Positions 34,150 to 46,375 of a stretch of 64,000 bases of DNA are shown here, in pieces. Location of the stretch: contig CM056376.1 of assembly GCA_029718625.1 (NCBI GenBank), positions 112,014,112 to 112,078,111 of the forward strand. Reading direction: 5' to 3'. A program made the translations under genes and the position numbers. Origin of the DNA: Synaphobranchus kaupii. Lineage: Eukaryota; Chordata; Actinopteri; Anguilliformes; Synaphobranchidae. Numbering within the stretch: the first letter of the stretch is position 1; each line of letters opens with the position of its first letter. The notes beneath the pieces are model-generated. The model did no database searches. It was not told where the DNA came from and worked only from the letters and a program-made list of their open reading frames with translations.

Positions 34150-36105
34150 ACAGTTTGTTTTCATACCTTGTTTTCAACCTTGTTTCAATATTGTCTTTAG
34201 TGCAAATTGGAGTACACTTTGAGTCTGAAATAATGCACATTGTGAGACAGTGGGAAATGGGACAGGCCTGCTGATTGTGGCACTCTGCTTCCCCCATTAA
34301 TTCCTTGTAATGGGCTTTTGGGAGAACGGACAGCTGATAATAGGAACTCGGGACTCGTTCCCTTCCTGTGAGCGTGCCTCATTTTTGATTTCTGGAGCCA
34401 GGGCAGCAAAAAAAAAAAAAGGAGCACAATCAATCGGTTCACTGAGGCAGAATGTACTACCTAGAGAGGAGACATCAGTGTCAAAGGGACTTTGTCACGC
34501 CCGTCAGAGATTGCATGTCCAGCCAAAATGACTGGCTGCTCGATGAGTCTGACTCTGTCTGCAGTTATGATGTTAGAGAGCAACTTCTAGAGCACTGTTG
34601 TCCAGAGGTACAGTCCTGGAGGGACCAGCGTCTGCTGGTTTCCGGTGCGTTTCAGCATTTAAGTGCTTTAAATCACTCACACACTGAGTCCGCACGCTTT
34701 GTTTTCCATGCTCTTTTAATTGGCTACTGATGTTTTTTTTTTGCTGCTGATTTCACACAATTGAGCAGGGTGCTAAACTGGAATCGTTTCAAATGGGCGC
34801 AGTCAGTTAAGGCACCACACTGTGGTGCAAGTCACTCTGGATAAGAGACTGAGTGTAAGTTAAATATGCTAAGTGTATGTCAAATGTATTATTTATTTTA
34901 AAACCACAAAAATATGCAGGCATTGTAGCCACCCAGGTATGGGTCTTCCAACATTGATATTACAGATCCCTGTTCTAGAGGTACAGGGTCTGTAGGATTT
35001 ATTCATATACCGTGTACTACGTTCCCACTCAAAACAATTATATTCTCCATGTTACGGATCATTGTAGATTTACAGGATTTATTTTTAGTGCAGTAGTTAG
35101 GGCTGCTTTGAACTATAAGGCTACTTTTTGCAATGTACAGTTGTACACACAATGTGAAGCACGTTACTGTCCTACAAAGGCACATTGCACTGCCCAATGA
35201 CTGATTAGTTTTGGTGACAGATATCATATGTACACACACACACATTCATACAGATACAGAAACAGACAGAAATAATTATATTATAATGGTTTACAGAATA
35301 TAATTGAATTAACCTTCGTGGTCTCCCTACTGACTGCTGATGATGTTATATCAAATTGGTACTGAAGTCCGTTTTTAAAGGGACTGAGACGCTGGTAAAA
35401 ATCTCATTTTATTAATCCATAACCTCTGTCTAGAGATAGTCACACATCAGAAAAATCAATCACTATTTAATGTAAGCAGCCCCTGATACTATCAGGTAAA
35501 TGTAGATCTTAGATTTGAACGGTGGATTGTGCCAACTTCTGGCAATTCCTGAAATATGTATTAAGTTAGGGGGGCAGGTCGGTGTCTATCCATCGCTCTA
35601 TAATACGACTAGCTCATATATGTGTACATTTAATGCTGCATTGCGCCTGCTCTTGTAGCCTACTAAACTTAACGTACATTCGGTCAACGTTACAGTCAGA
35701 AACTCAGATTTACCAAGCTCTACTTCGCGATACGTTTCCAATGCAATTTGAATGACTCCTATCCTTTTCAACCCGTATAGACAATAAACACAACACTAAC
35801 GCTTTAGCCTACTGTACCATTCGTTTCCATTCTTGTAAATATTCTGTATTTTTACCTAAACATGAATCTTGATCCTCTAAAGGAGTTGTCCGAGAAGAGC
35901 CAAAACATCGTTTCAAACGTCAGCGCAATAATATCAGAACACCGCCGTAACCAAGGGAACTCTCTTAAACCAAACTGTTAACCGTTATAGCTTGAAAATT
36001 AATCGTTGTGTCTTCTCGCTCGAAACGGTGTGTGTTGGCGCAGTCTTGTGCCCAAATGCGAACGATGGCGGAATGGTGTGTCCTCCTCCGTCGGCCACCC
36101 ACCTG
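33607..36105. other. Upstream region of slc24a2, no gene seen
   Basis: Contains a C28 homopolymer running into (CA)n at 34108-34152 and a SINE-tail-like phrase near 34830 (agtcactctggataagaga). No coding exon supported. Confidence 0.5.
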
Positions 36106-36113
36106 TATAAATA
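36106..36113 (+). promoter_or_regulatory. Candidate TATA box for slc24a2
   Basis: TATAAATA in a moderately GC-rich setting, about 30 bp before the inferred transcription start near 36,138. A donor site follows about 270 bp later. This is inference from spacing; no transcript data are available. Confidence 0.35.
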
Positions 36114-36137
36114 ACCTAGCCTACTCAATTCACGTAG

Positions 36138-36410
36138 TATGCCCATCAGCCCTTCCCAACGCTCAGATCTTTGCGTTAGATTAGCTGGGTATTTTTGACT
36201 GGTAGGATTTTGCGCTCAGACGGGGACGGACGAGGTCCTGACTGGTGAACTGAATGCAGTTTGCAGTCAGTCGCTTGGAGCTCCTCCTCTGTGACTAGAG
36301 AGAATAGTACCATCATATTGTGTTCAATGAGAGCGGGAGGACACGGGAGAGGATTGCGCACTCCATTTCAACCAACAGCTCCACCATCGCTATTTCTCGC
36401 CTCTTCCAAG
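36138..36410 (+). other. Candidate non-coding first exon of slc24a2
   Basis: The 3' boundary is a good donor (ctcttccaag|gtaaca at 36410/36411). The start is only approximate. Vertebrate SLC24A2 has a non-coding first exon before the large coding exon, which fits. It contains upstream ATGs (for example at 36261), and joined to the next exon their frame meets a stop within a few codons. Confidence 0.4.
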
Positions 36411-38558
36411 GTAACATATCTCTGGCTATTTCTACGAATATTTTAAGCTTTGTTTACGCGATAGTGTGCACTCGCGTAACGCAGCCTTTTAATTTGGAAG
36501 ACATTGAGATAACATGCTTCTTTATACTCATGTGAAACAGTTTGGAGCTCACCGTCGCGGGCGAGCATCACCTGTTCGCCTATTATTTTGTAACGTTAGC
36601 TATTCTACAAACACATTTTGCACAGCGCGAAGATCAGGCTATCCTTGTGGATGAATATCCTACAACTGAAAGCAAGAGAGTGGATAAAAGCTTTGCCCGT
36701 TTGCACTTTGAATTAATGCTTGATCTTGTGACGTAGCTTATGTCATAGGCTATATTAGCTATTTTGTATTTTTTTAAAAGTAAAACGTGAAAAAAAACGA
36801 TTTATCTTAAACGACATCAAGAACAGTTAGTTTAAATTGCTTCAGATATTTATTACATTGGAACAACAGAAATACTTGCACAATAGCCTACTTTTGCAGG
36901 GAAAAAAAGTTACTAACTCAAATGATAGAAATAACAAATAACAGGTCATGCGACCGCACGATTTAGGCGAACGTAGGCTACAGCTGATCTATTTTAGATT
37001 CTGCAATCTCATTAAAGACTAAAGGTGGAACAGAAATTAGGATTCAGATTAATTAGAGGTGTCGTTAAGCCACGTTGGCGAAAACATTCTACCAAAACAT
37101 TTAGCCTATTATTGACCAATACTCAATATTGCTTGTATATATATATATTTGCATTTGATTGCACATCTAACCACAGTTTCTTGCGAGCCTAAAGGCATTT
37201 GCCTGTCATTTATTGTAGGCTACCTAAATTCACTTAATGCATTTTAACTAACCTCTCGCAGGTCCGGTGTGGGAAATACAAGTAAATGTGCATTTAATTA
37301 TGTAATTTAAATAAAAATCACCAGGCTATGTAAATACATTTCGTAATTATTATTTGCACGTAAAAGAAAAACATTCACGTGGAAGCTTACTAATAATGAT
37401 CAATGTTGAGCACAATGAGCTTCGGGCATGCAACGTTGTTTTTGAAAGTTCAGACTGGTTTCTCGTCATGTAGAGTAGGGTGACGTAGTTCTTGCGCGTT
37501 GGTGCAGCTGACCAAACGAAATATTTTTTTCAGTTGGTTCGGAAATGACCTAGCATGGTTAACTTAGTTCTCCTGTTTATAGAAGATAAAATAAGCATAT
37601 CGTCAGAAACGGACTTGGTACTAGTTTATAGGCTACCGTTGTGAGTGTTTAAAATATTATTAAGATGGACATTCGTTTTAGCATTGATGACGTGAGGTAT
37701 TTTTTGAGATCGACTTAAGAGGCGCTGAGAGCACGCAATAGGTTACCTACCTGCGAATACATCTTTAATTGTTGAGGCGGTTTATTATGGCCAATTCCCT
37801 CCCTGCGTTTATTCGCAATTATCAGATGCACAGTTGTGCAGAAATCAGCAAGGCCACTGATTATTATCATTGTTATTAATAATCATAATCAATAATAATA
37901 ATAATAATAATAGTTATTATTATTATTATTGTCGTTGCCTTTTTTTTTTTACGTTGCTACGTTTGAATGTTTGAATATGAAGTTGCAGAGGAAAGGCTAT
38001 AGTTGACAAAGCGAAGTGTTTGAAAGCAGGATCGACTGTGGTTCTGAAGGTCATTGCCTAGAGTTGCATGTAAACTGTATTGTAGCCTAATTTCACCCAC
38101 CGCACATTTAAAACAAACATGTAAATAATTAAATGGATACTTTTAGATGATGATGATGATCCAAACGATTATATGGATGGTGTTGATAATGATATATGAT
38201 GAAGAATATGATGGTGATGATGATGATCATTATTAACTAAGGACAAGCTGTAATGCAATGAGATGATTAGAACAGAACTACAAACACAAATTATAAATAT
38301 TCTGACAGACTATCTGTGGCCATACTTTTATGTGGAATACTTGTTTATTATAATCACTGTTTATTGACAAAAAATAGTTTAGTATTTCCTGCATGCAAAA
38401 AAAAACAAAACATGGATGGCTTGTTGTTTATTTATGTATGCATGAATATATATTCACTTATATTCATATGTGTATTTATTTGTTTATTCATTGTGTTTTG
38501 ACGTGTTGGCACAGCCATTTCACACCAGTCCCCTTCTCCTCTCTTGATATTTCCGCAG
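36411..38558 (+). other. Probable slc24a2 intron 1
   Basis: AT-rich, with ATT/AAT trinucleotide runs at about 37880-37931 and GAT-rich repeats at about 38145-38232. It ends in a strong acceptor (pyrimidine tract cccttctcctctcttgat, then ttccgcag at 38551-38558). Confidence 0.45.
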
Positions 38559-38713
38559 AGGTTATTATGAAGAAAAACTTGGGCTCTCCAGACCCTGGAA
38601 GGGTCTAATTTCCTTTAAAGCTCTAAAGGAACCAACATGTACTGTATCCGGTAAAAAAAAACAAACAAACAAAACAAAAACGAACCCATTATCTTGTATT
38701 GAGCATTGAAGTA
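38559..38713 (+). other. slc24a2 5' untranslated part of exon 2
   Basis: Lies between the acceptor at 38558 and the first in-frame ATG. It contains a short upstream ORF (38567-38608). Confidence 0.6.
38567..38608 (+). promoter_or_regulatory. Upstream ORF, 13 codons, in slc24a2 leader
   Basis: The frame reads MKKNLGSPDPGRV then stop, ending 105 nt before the main ATG. Such short upstream frames can reduce translation of the main ORF. Whether this one is used or conserved is unknown. Confidence 0.45.
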
Positions 38714-39625
38714 ATGGCGCATACAGAGATGGATTTGAACGTTCCCTGCTCTGACGTGGTGGAGTACGGGTCCCTTTGGGTGGCAGAGCCGAAGAGGCAT
38801 TATTGCGGGCGGATCCGGAGGAAACTGAGGCCTGTGCGAGTTCTGGGCCTGGTGCTCAGTCTGGCTGCAGTTAGCGCCATCTTCAGTGCCTTCACGTGGA
38901 CTCCTGGGCACAGTGCGGAACCGATCTCCCCTGAACTCGTACCCCGGAGGACTCTCCTTACCGCCGTGCACCGCTACGACCGGAACATCTCAGCGGACTC
39001 CCCGATTGCGATGCCGTCGTCGCAGGGCGGCAACGAAAGCCACCCGCCCCAGGGGGACTACCCCACTGATCTGTTCACCCTGGCGGAGAGGCGGCGGGGC
39101 GCCGTGGTGCTGCATATGTTCGGGATGCTCTACATGTTCATCGCCTTGGCAATCGTGTGTGACGAGTTCTTTGTCCCTGCCCTGACCGTCATTACGGAGA
39201 AGCTCACCATCTCTGACGACGTGGCGGGCGCCACCTTCATGGCGGCCGGCGGGTCGGCCCCGGAGCTCTTCACCTCCGTCATTGGCGTCTTCATCTCCCA
39301 CAGCAACGTGGGCATCGGCACCATCGTGGGCTCGGCCGTCTTCAACATCCTCTTCGTCATTGGCATGTGCGCCATCTTCTCCCGGGAGATCCTCAACCTC
39401 ACCTGGTGGCCGCTCTTCCGGGATGTGTCCTTCTACATCATCGGCTTGATCATGCTGATTATCTTCTTCCTGGATAACCAGATCACATACTGGGAGAGTA
39501 TGGCCCTGCTAGGGGCCTACATCTCCTATGTAATATTCATGAAGTTCAATGCCAATGTAGAAGGTTTGGTTAAGAGGGTCATAAACCGGAATCAAGTCGT
39601 GGAGGTGGAGGTCCCGCCTCCAAAG
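38714..39625 (+). CDS. slc24a2: Sodium/potassium/calcium exchanger 2 (NCKX2), first coding exon, partial
   Basis: NCKX2 is a plasma-membrane exchanger that uses inward Na+ and outward K+ gradients to extrude Ca2+, mainly in neurons and cone photoreceptors. This exon encodes 304 residues from the first ATG. The second ATG (38729, MDLNV) aligns better with the usual MDL start of the family. Order: cytosolic-like start with [20 protein letters not shown] leading into a cleavable-signal/TM helix (about 41-62); an extracellular loop with N-glycosylation sites NIS (91) and NES (107); TM helices at about 129-149, 184-195, 202-222, 236-253 and 258-276. The alpha-1 ion-binding repeat [17 protein letters not shown] is at 172-188, with the key Glu at 184. 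The exon ends in phase 0 at Lys304 (aaag|gtgagc). High third-position GC contrasts with the AT-rich flanks. The rest of the protein lies beyond the window or was not found. The N-terminal and loop sequence fit NCKX2 better than NCKX1. Confidence 0.95.
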
Positions 39626-40335
39626 GTGAGCATCATTATTTATTAATTTATTTTTGGATTGCATGCTACTCAATCCGATATGGCTACACAACTACACAAA
39701 CAGCCTGTTTTACAAGCACCCAAGCACATTAGGTGGGTTCATATATAAAAAAAAGCTTTAAGTGGAGTTCAGCAAAAGAAGAAAGCTGATTTGTCCTCAG
39801 GACCTCTTACTGCCCAACACTTACTTTAGTTTTCTTCCAAAGCCAGTGGGGATTTTGATTGGGATGGTTATTGTCAGCAAAAAAAACAAAAAACAAACAC
39901 ATTTAGCAGCACAATTGTTAAAGATCTGCTATAGTAATATATTTTACAATGTGTGAACAACTTAGATTCAAGTTATTTTGTTTATTCTGATTGTGCTATT
40001 CAATGGTAAAAATGGCTTTTAAAGTATTCACTTGATGGTTCAACGCCCTTGAAAATACCTGACAGAGATGTCCCTGAGTGTTCTTGCGATGTCAAAATGG
40101 ACGTGTCAGAGAGCTTGTGCTGACTTGGCAGTCTGCAAGATGGTTGGTGGATGCTTCGGGGATACTGAAGGGCTGACTTCACACAAACATTCAACTTAAA
40201 CAGGAGAGTTAGACTAAAGTTCTGAATGAGGATTTGCAGAACAGCAGGAAAAATGTACATGAAAGTTATGAGGTTGCACACACCTTTTTGCTTTTTTTTT
40301 TGCACACACCTTTTTAAATTTATTACATCGTACAG
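39626..40335 (+). other. Start of slc24a2 intron 2
   Basis: Begins with gtgagcatc. No exon or repeat identified before the minisatellite. The remaining window to the right probably lies within this intron or past it. Confidence 0.6.
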
Positions 40336-41475
40336 TGTCCCAGTGCTTATCCAGTGCTCCAGTTCTTAGTCAGTGTTCCAGTGCTTATTCAGTGTTTCGG
40401 TGCTTATCCAGTGTCCCAGTGTTTATCCAGTGTCCCAGTGCTTATCCAGTGTTCCAGTGCTTATCCAGTGTTCCAGTGCTTATCCAGTGTCCCAGTGCTT
40501 AGTCAGTGTTCCAGTGCTTATCCAGTGCTCCAGTGTTTATCCAGTGTTCCAATGCTTATTCAGTGTTTCAGTGGTTATCCAGTGTTCCAGTGCTTAGTCA
40601 ATGTTCCAGTGCTCAGTCAATGTCCCAGTGCTTATCCAGTGTTCCAGTGCTTAGTCAGTGTTCCAGTGCTTGTCCAGTGTTCCAGTGCTTAGTCAGTGTT
40701 CCAGTGCTTAGTTAGTGTTCCAGTGCTTAGCAAGTGTTCCAGTGCTTAGGCAGTGTCCCAGTGCTTAGTGTCCCAGTGCTTAGTCAGTGTTCCAGTGCTT
40801 ATCCAGTGTCCCAGTGCGTATCCAGTGTCCCAGTGCGTATCCAGTGTCTGAGTGCTTATCCAGTGTCCCAGTGCTTAACTAGTGTCCCTGTGCTTAGTCA
40901 GTGTCCCAGTGCTTATCCAGTGTCCCTGTGCTTAGTCAGTGTCCCAGTGCTTATCCAGTGCCCCAGTGCTTAACCAGTGTCCAAATGCTTATCCAGTGTC
41001 TCAGTGGTTATCCAGTGTCTCAGTGCTTAGTTAGTGTTCCAGTGCTTATCCCGTGTCCCAGTGCTTAGTTAGTGTTCCAGTGCTTATCCAGTGTCCCAGT
41101 GCTTAGGCAGTGTCCCAGTGCTTAGCGTCCCAGTGCTTATCCAGTGTCCCAGTGCTTAGTCAGTGTTCCAGTGCTTATCCAGTGTCCCAGTGCGTATCCA
41201 GTGTCCCAGTGCGTATCCAGTGTCCGAGTGCTTATCCAGTGTCCCAGTGCTTAACCAGTGTCCCTGAGCTTAGTCAGTGTCCCAGTGCTTATCCAGTGTC
41301 CCTGTGCTTAGTCCGTGTCCCAGTGCTTATCCAGTGTCCCAGTGCTTAGCCAGTGGTCCAGTGTTATCCAGTGTTCCAGTGCTTTGTCAGTGTTCCAGTG
41401 TTTAGCCAGTGTTCCAGTGCTTATCCAGTGTCCCAGTGCTTAGCCAGTGTTGCAGTGTTTAATCAATGTCCCACC
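40336..41475. repeat. 19-bp minisatellite, about 60 copies
   Basis: Unit approximately agtgcttatccagtgtccc with many substitutions (tta/cta/gta, gtt/gtc). A block at about 40740-40990 is repeated at about 41105-41350 with the same variant order, showing a later duplication of roughly 370 bp. Long ORFs here (such as SSVPVLIQCSSAYPVSQCL) are periodic artefacts. Confidence 0.95.
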
Positions 41476-41826
41476 CAGCATTTGGTTTTAAAAAAAATTT
41501 TTGCTTCCAGGTTTGTACCCTCAGGGTTTGAAATGTCCGTTAAATGATGTTACTTTCAGGTTTGCAATTAAATGATGTCACAAGTGACATTTTCAGTTTT
41601 TTTTCCTCATGGAATTAAATGATGTCATATATGACATCAGTGCACACTCTGTTTCAGGCTGGCAGCCGGAGGATTATTTTGGGTACCATCAATATCATCA
41701 GTAATGAGCTACACAATTATAAGGTTACTTTGGTTTGTAATAGTTACAAAATATACAAAATGTTTTGGTGAAATAAGTATCTGTAAAAAATTTACTGTAC
41801 ATACAGGATTCCTTCAGTTTTCCCTG
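41476..41826. other. No gene seen
   Basis: Short repeats of atgatgtca only. Confidence 0.45.
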
Positions 41827-42060
41827 TACATTACATTACATTACATTACTGGCATTTAGCAGACGCTCTTATACAGAGCGACTTACACAACCTTTTAGCA
41901 TTTTTACATGGTATCCATTTATACAGCTGGATGTATACTGAAGCAATTCAGGTTAGGTAACTTGCTAAGGCAATACCTTAAGGCAGTACCTTGCTTAGGA
42001 AGTGTTCTACCTGGGAATCAACCTTTGGGTTACAATTCCCTATACTCATTATACTACACT
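41827..42060 (-). mobile_element. tRNA-derived SINE with UnaL2-type tail, copy 3
   Basis: Reverse orientation. TTACA repeats at 41827-41847, then the tail stem (cgctcttatacagagcg, loop altered), body and head ending near gtgtagtataatg on the minus strand. More diverged than copy 2, with an insertion before the B-box region. Confidence 0.85.
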
Positions 42061-42227
42061 GTACTGTACAGATCCTTCCCGTTTCTACCAAGTGTCAAAA
42101 ACACTGCCGCCATTGCGGCTGGAGCACTGACAGTGGCATCTTAAGATCGATCTCGCTCGTTGTCATGATCTGTCATTTTGATGGTGGGGCTAACCAGATA
42201 CTCACCTTTAAGGGCCGTCTGTGTGTT

Positions 42228-42250
42228 GGGGGGGGGGGGGGGGGGGGGGG
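42228..42250. repeat. G homopolymer
   Basis: Uninterrupted run of 23 G. Length may be unreliable in the assembly. Confidence 0.9.
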
Positions 42251-42296
42251 TAGACAAACAACTGGACTTGGAGCCTCCTCGTTTCACAGTCCCTTT

Positions 42297-42421
42297 GCTT
42301 CTTCCCTTCCTTTCAGCAATTGAATATATTTAATATTTTTACATTTCACAATGTATGATACATATTGTGAAATGTAAAAATATAAAATATATTCAACTGC
42401 TGAAAGGGAGGATGGAAGCAG
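42297..42421. repeat. Near-perfect hairpin, about 125 bp
   Basis: ctttcagcaattgaatatat ... tttttacatttcacaat pairs with attgtgaaatgtaaaaa ... atatattcaactgctgaaag across a loop of about 9 bases. Probably a very small foldback element. Confidence 0.85.
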
Positions 42422-44950
42422 TATGGGCAAACATAGAAATGTTACGCACTATTGCTCTGTGAAATATATACCATATATTTTAACAAAAGTACACACATTT
42501 ACAATAGTTCAAAAAGTTATTGTGTGTGTGTATGTATGTGTATATAGCCAAAATGTAGGATTGATGATACTTTCCTCAGGCACAGAAACACTGGGTTCTT
42601 CCTGACCAGCATGTTTAAGATTCCTACATTTTTTAGAACATTTGCCTTTAATTGGTGAGATATAGAATTCCCTCCAAAGAAGCTGTCTGTCATTACCTGA
42701 CAGAGGGTGACCAAACATCCTGTTATAAATATTTTTTTTTTTTTTACAATGTAACAGAAATTGGCACTCTAAAAAAATCATATATAGGTATACAATGCAT
42801 TTATAAAATATAAAATTCACTATTCATTACAGTTACAAACGATACAGCATTGCCTTTATATTTGTTCATTCCTGTAATTTAAACCACTTAACTAAAAAGA
42901 GATTATGGCTAATGAATTATGCGTCTGAGAAAGGAGCATTTTACGTTTTCCACACCAGGGGAGTAAATTGCTTCACTTCCTTGTTCATATGTGGACTAAT
43001 TTATGTTTCAAGTGCTTGAATGTAATTTTGAGTAAACCTTAAAATCATGTTTTATTAGAGAACAAAAAAATAAATAAAAACACTCACAGTCTGAGCCTGC
43101 TGAGTTTCCAAGCATCTGAAATCCGAGCCACATCAGACAAACTGTGTGTGATTTTGCATAGTCAGGCGTTTGTTTGTTTGCCTCAGGCTTTATGAGTGGG
43201 ATTAATTACACAAGGTCAGCTGGCCCAAGGTCCAGTGCTGGTACCGTTCAAGGTTAAACTCTGCCTGTTGGCTTGCAGTACCGTGGAAATCCCAGTAAAT
43301 GTGGTGGAAGGCATATGTGAAAATACTGCAAAAGCAGGTAGCTTCTGTCCGTGTACTCTTCCTGTAGCCTGTGTGTAGCCTTTTCTGTAACTTCCTGTTG
43401 TAGCCTCTTCTGTAGTCTCTTCCTGTATCCTCTTCCTGTAGTCTCTGCCTGTTTCCACTTCCTGTAACCTATCTGTAGTCTCTCCCTTTAGCCTCTGTCT
43501 GGAGTCTCTTCCTGTCGTCTCTGTCTGTAGCTTCTTCCTGTAACCTGTCTGTAGCCTCTTCCTGTAGCCTGTGTCTGTGTTTCTGAACTGTAGATGACCC
43601 ACATTTGTCTGACATTAGAAGAGGCACAACAGAAAATGGTGGCCATGCTTGGTGCATTAACAAAATGATTTAAGCTGTGCTGGAAGAGCGTCTCGATGTT
43701 GGGTTTGCTCAAGGAGGCTGTCGGTAGAACAAGCACGCGGTGTGGCGGATTATGCTGCACACCCAGCCACTGTCGGCTGGGGGAGGGGCAGAGGTGCTCC
43801 TGAACTTCCCCGCATCTCTGTTCTGATTATTTGGGATGGATTTGGGTTTCTTTGTGACATGAGATGGAAATGCGTTTGAGCAATATGATTCCTCCCAGGA
43901 GCACAGAAATGGCATTGAAAAGCTTTAACCAAATGATGGTTTATTTTAAGAGCATACAGAATAACGATTGAAGCTTTAAAAAAAGAACTGATTGTATAAT
44001 ACGCTTCAGAAAAGAGGGCTCAAACAACAGAGCGATGTGATTTCATAGCAACTGTTCAATGCTCCTTCTTAAATGTCTAATTATCCTACCGGTGTGCCAT
44101 ACCAATTCTAAGGCTCTTATATTTAAAACAAAAAAGTCTAATGCCCTATTTTCTACGGTGCTAATAAGGGTTGAGTTGATATGATGTTAGGCAGTCAGGA
44201 TCAATTTCTGTGCAAAAAGTGCACACATAGGAAATTTGCTTGGAATCTCAGATTTTCAGAAGTTTGTGGGCTTTTAACTGGCTTTTTTTGTGAACATTTA
44301 TTTATCATTTTATAATTACAAATATCTATTATTTAATACATATATTTAATATTTAATTCATATTTAATGTTCAATATTCAACCAACTATAAACAAAGCAC
44401 TGGGATAATACAGTGTAAGGAGAGGCGGGTGGGGGGGGGTAAATACATGCATACATTTATGGACAAGTAGGGCTGCGATAAACTCTTCATAAAAAGAAAA
44501 CATACAAGGGCATAGAAGGTATAAATAAAATGATACCCCGCATACAAGCATTGGTTACTTCAAATGTAACTGGCAAAATTACCTCTTAAATTAAATCCTC
44601 TATTAAATAGTGCTAGCTTGTGCTTTATGTAGTTTTGCAGTGGATCTTTCCAGCACATTTATAGACTGCAGATGATACAACCATGTACAGATTCAGGGGA
44701 GACTGGATTTAAACCAAAGTGTCCAATGGTAAATCAGCTCTGGCAGAGTACATTCTTAGTAACCTTGAGTCGAATTGCATGCTGGGTATTTGCTTGTGAA
44801 ATCTTTGCAATCTGCTGGATCCTCCTCAGGAGACAGATGCTGATGCGCCGCCTCAATAGATGGTTTATTTATTTGTTTTATTAGATTATTTGTCTGGTTT
44901 AGCTTCACTACCATTAGAAATTTTACAATGGTATATACCATGATATACTA
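42422..44950. other. No gene seen; imperfect pyrimidine repeat at 43360-43590
   Basis: The 43360-43590 stretch is a decayed tandem array of tgtagcctcttcc / tgtagtctcttcc units, which explains the long minus-strand ORFs there. The rest is intron-like. Confidence 0.5.
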
Positions 44951-44958
44951 CTCTAAAC

Positions 44959-45701
44959 CAGGGGTTCTCAATCCTGGTCCTGGGGGACCCCTGTGTATGC
45001 TGGTTTTCGTTGCAACCGCAGTTGCAATCCCAGAATTTTAACAAGCTGTTAATTTTTCTTAATTAGGTGCTTTTCATGTTTGGAGGAATTATTCGCCCAC
45101 TTAAGACACATTATGTCAGAAATAGCTATGCATGCCATGTAGAACAAACTCCCCATGTTCACATTGTGCTTATTGTGCTATATTGCAACAATTACATAAG
45201 AAAAGGTTACAAAATAATGTATTTTCACTCAAATGAAAGAGTGAAGTGAATCAATAGGCTCCTAATTAGGTTGTTGAACACATGTGTTTAACTCAATTTT
45301 TTCTTTAAGCTTAAGACAATGCAGGTTTGGCTCGTTATCATTTGCTTTGTGTTTGAATTCTTCATTATCTACGAAATGGTTAATTTTAGTGGCCATGTGT
45401 CCACACTTTCACCAATTAGGAGCCTATTGATTCAAATCAGTCTTTAAATGGATCTGTTAAATAATTTTCTTATCTTTTTTAAATAATATAGCACAATGTG
45501 AACATGGGGTGTTTATTCTACATGGCATCCATAGCTATTTCTGATATAATGTGGCTTAAGAGGGTGAATAATTCCTCCAAACATGACAAGCACCTAATTA
45601 AGAAAAATTAACAGCTTGTTAAAATTCTGGGATTGCAACTGCGGTTGCAACGAAAGCCAGCATACACAGGGGTCCCCCAGGACCAGGATTGAGAACCCCT
45701 G
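44959..45701. mobile_element. hAT foldback MITE, 743 bp, exact 8-bp duplication
   Basis: CTCTAAAC flanks it at 44951-44958 and 45702-45709. The ends are caggggttctcaatcctgg and its complement. The inverted arms extend for most of the element: the left arm to about 45190 pairs with the right arm from about 45485, and an inner pair (aataggctcctaatta) lies at about 45253 and 45412. No ORF. It is non-autonomous and depends on a hAT transposase in trans. Confidence 0.95.
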
Positions 45702-45709
45702 CTCTAAAC

Positions 45710-46375
45710 TATAGTACATGCCATGGTATGCCACAGGAGTACCATGGTAGGTGCCATGATAGTTGAGAAGGTATCATGGTAGTACGAGGGTAGGTACCAT
45801 GATAGTTGTTTTAAGATAATTTAAAACAGTTGGGATCAGAGTTGGCATCACGCAAAAAAATCATATCTTTATTCTCAGATACAACAAAACTCTGTTATCT
45901 TGCACAACATAATGGTTTCTTTACATCGGGGGTTTCAAACCAATTTTAGTTGTGGAGAAACACATTTTTAGTTGTGGAGAAATAAGATGTTTCATATATA
46001 TATATATAGAGCTCTGTGAGAACTTTCAACTTGTGTTTAAAAAAAATAAAAATCAGTATGAAAAAAAAATGGGCACAAGCCTTTTCAAATTGGAATTTCA
46101 AATTTTTCAAAGATACTGACACAATAGCTTCTTGCGCATTTCTATTATTATTAATGTATACAGCTGAAATAATCAAGGATTCAATTAAAGTGCATTTCAC
46201 ACAGGTAGAACTACCTAGGCTTCCAGCATACAATGTTCTGCCTATGGGCTCATGTCCTTGCTTTGTACTACATCCTTATGCCCCAAAAATACATAGCCTT
46301 ATATCGAAAAATATACTGCATAGCTTTGTTGCATAAAGGTGCCACTTACTCTGATTGGATAGAATTTATATACGG
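45710..46375. other. No gene seen
   Basis: Contains ggtaccatgatag-type short repeats near 45720-45810 and AT-rich text. Confidence 0.45.

Noticed and set aside
38886..39402. Other-frame ORFs across the slc24a2 exon
   Set aside because: Shadows caused by the GC-rich coding exon.
38714..39625. slc24a1 instead of slc24a2
   Set aside because: NCKX1 has a much longer extracellular insert before the first membrane block. The short loop and the KRHY..RVLGL start fit NCKX2.
40354..41547. Series of Cys/Ser/Val-rich ORFs
   Set aside because: Periodic translation of the 19-bp minisatellite. Unit length is not a multiple of three, and all frames look alike.
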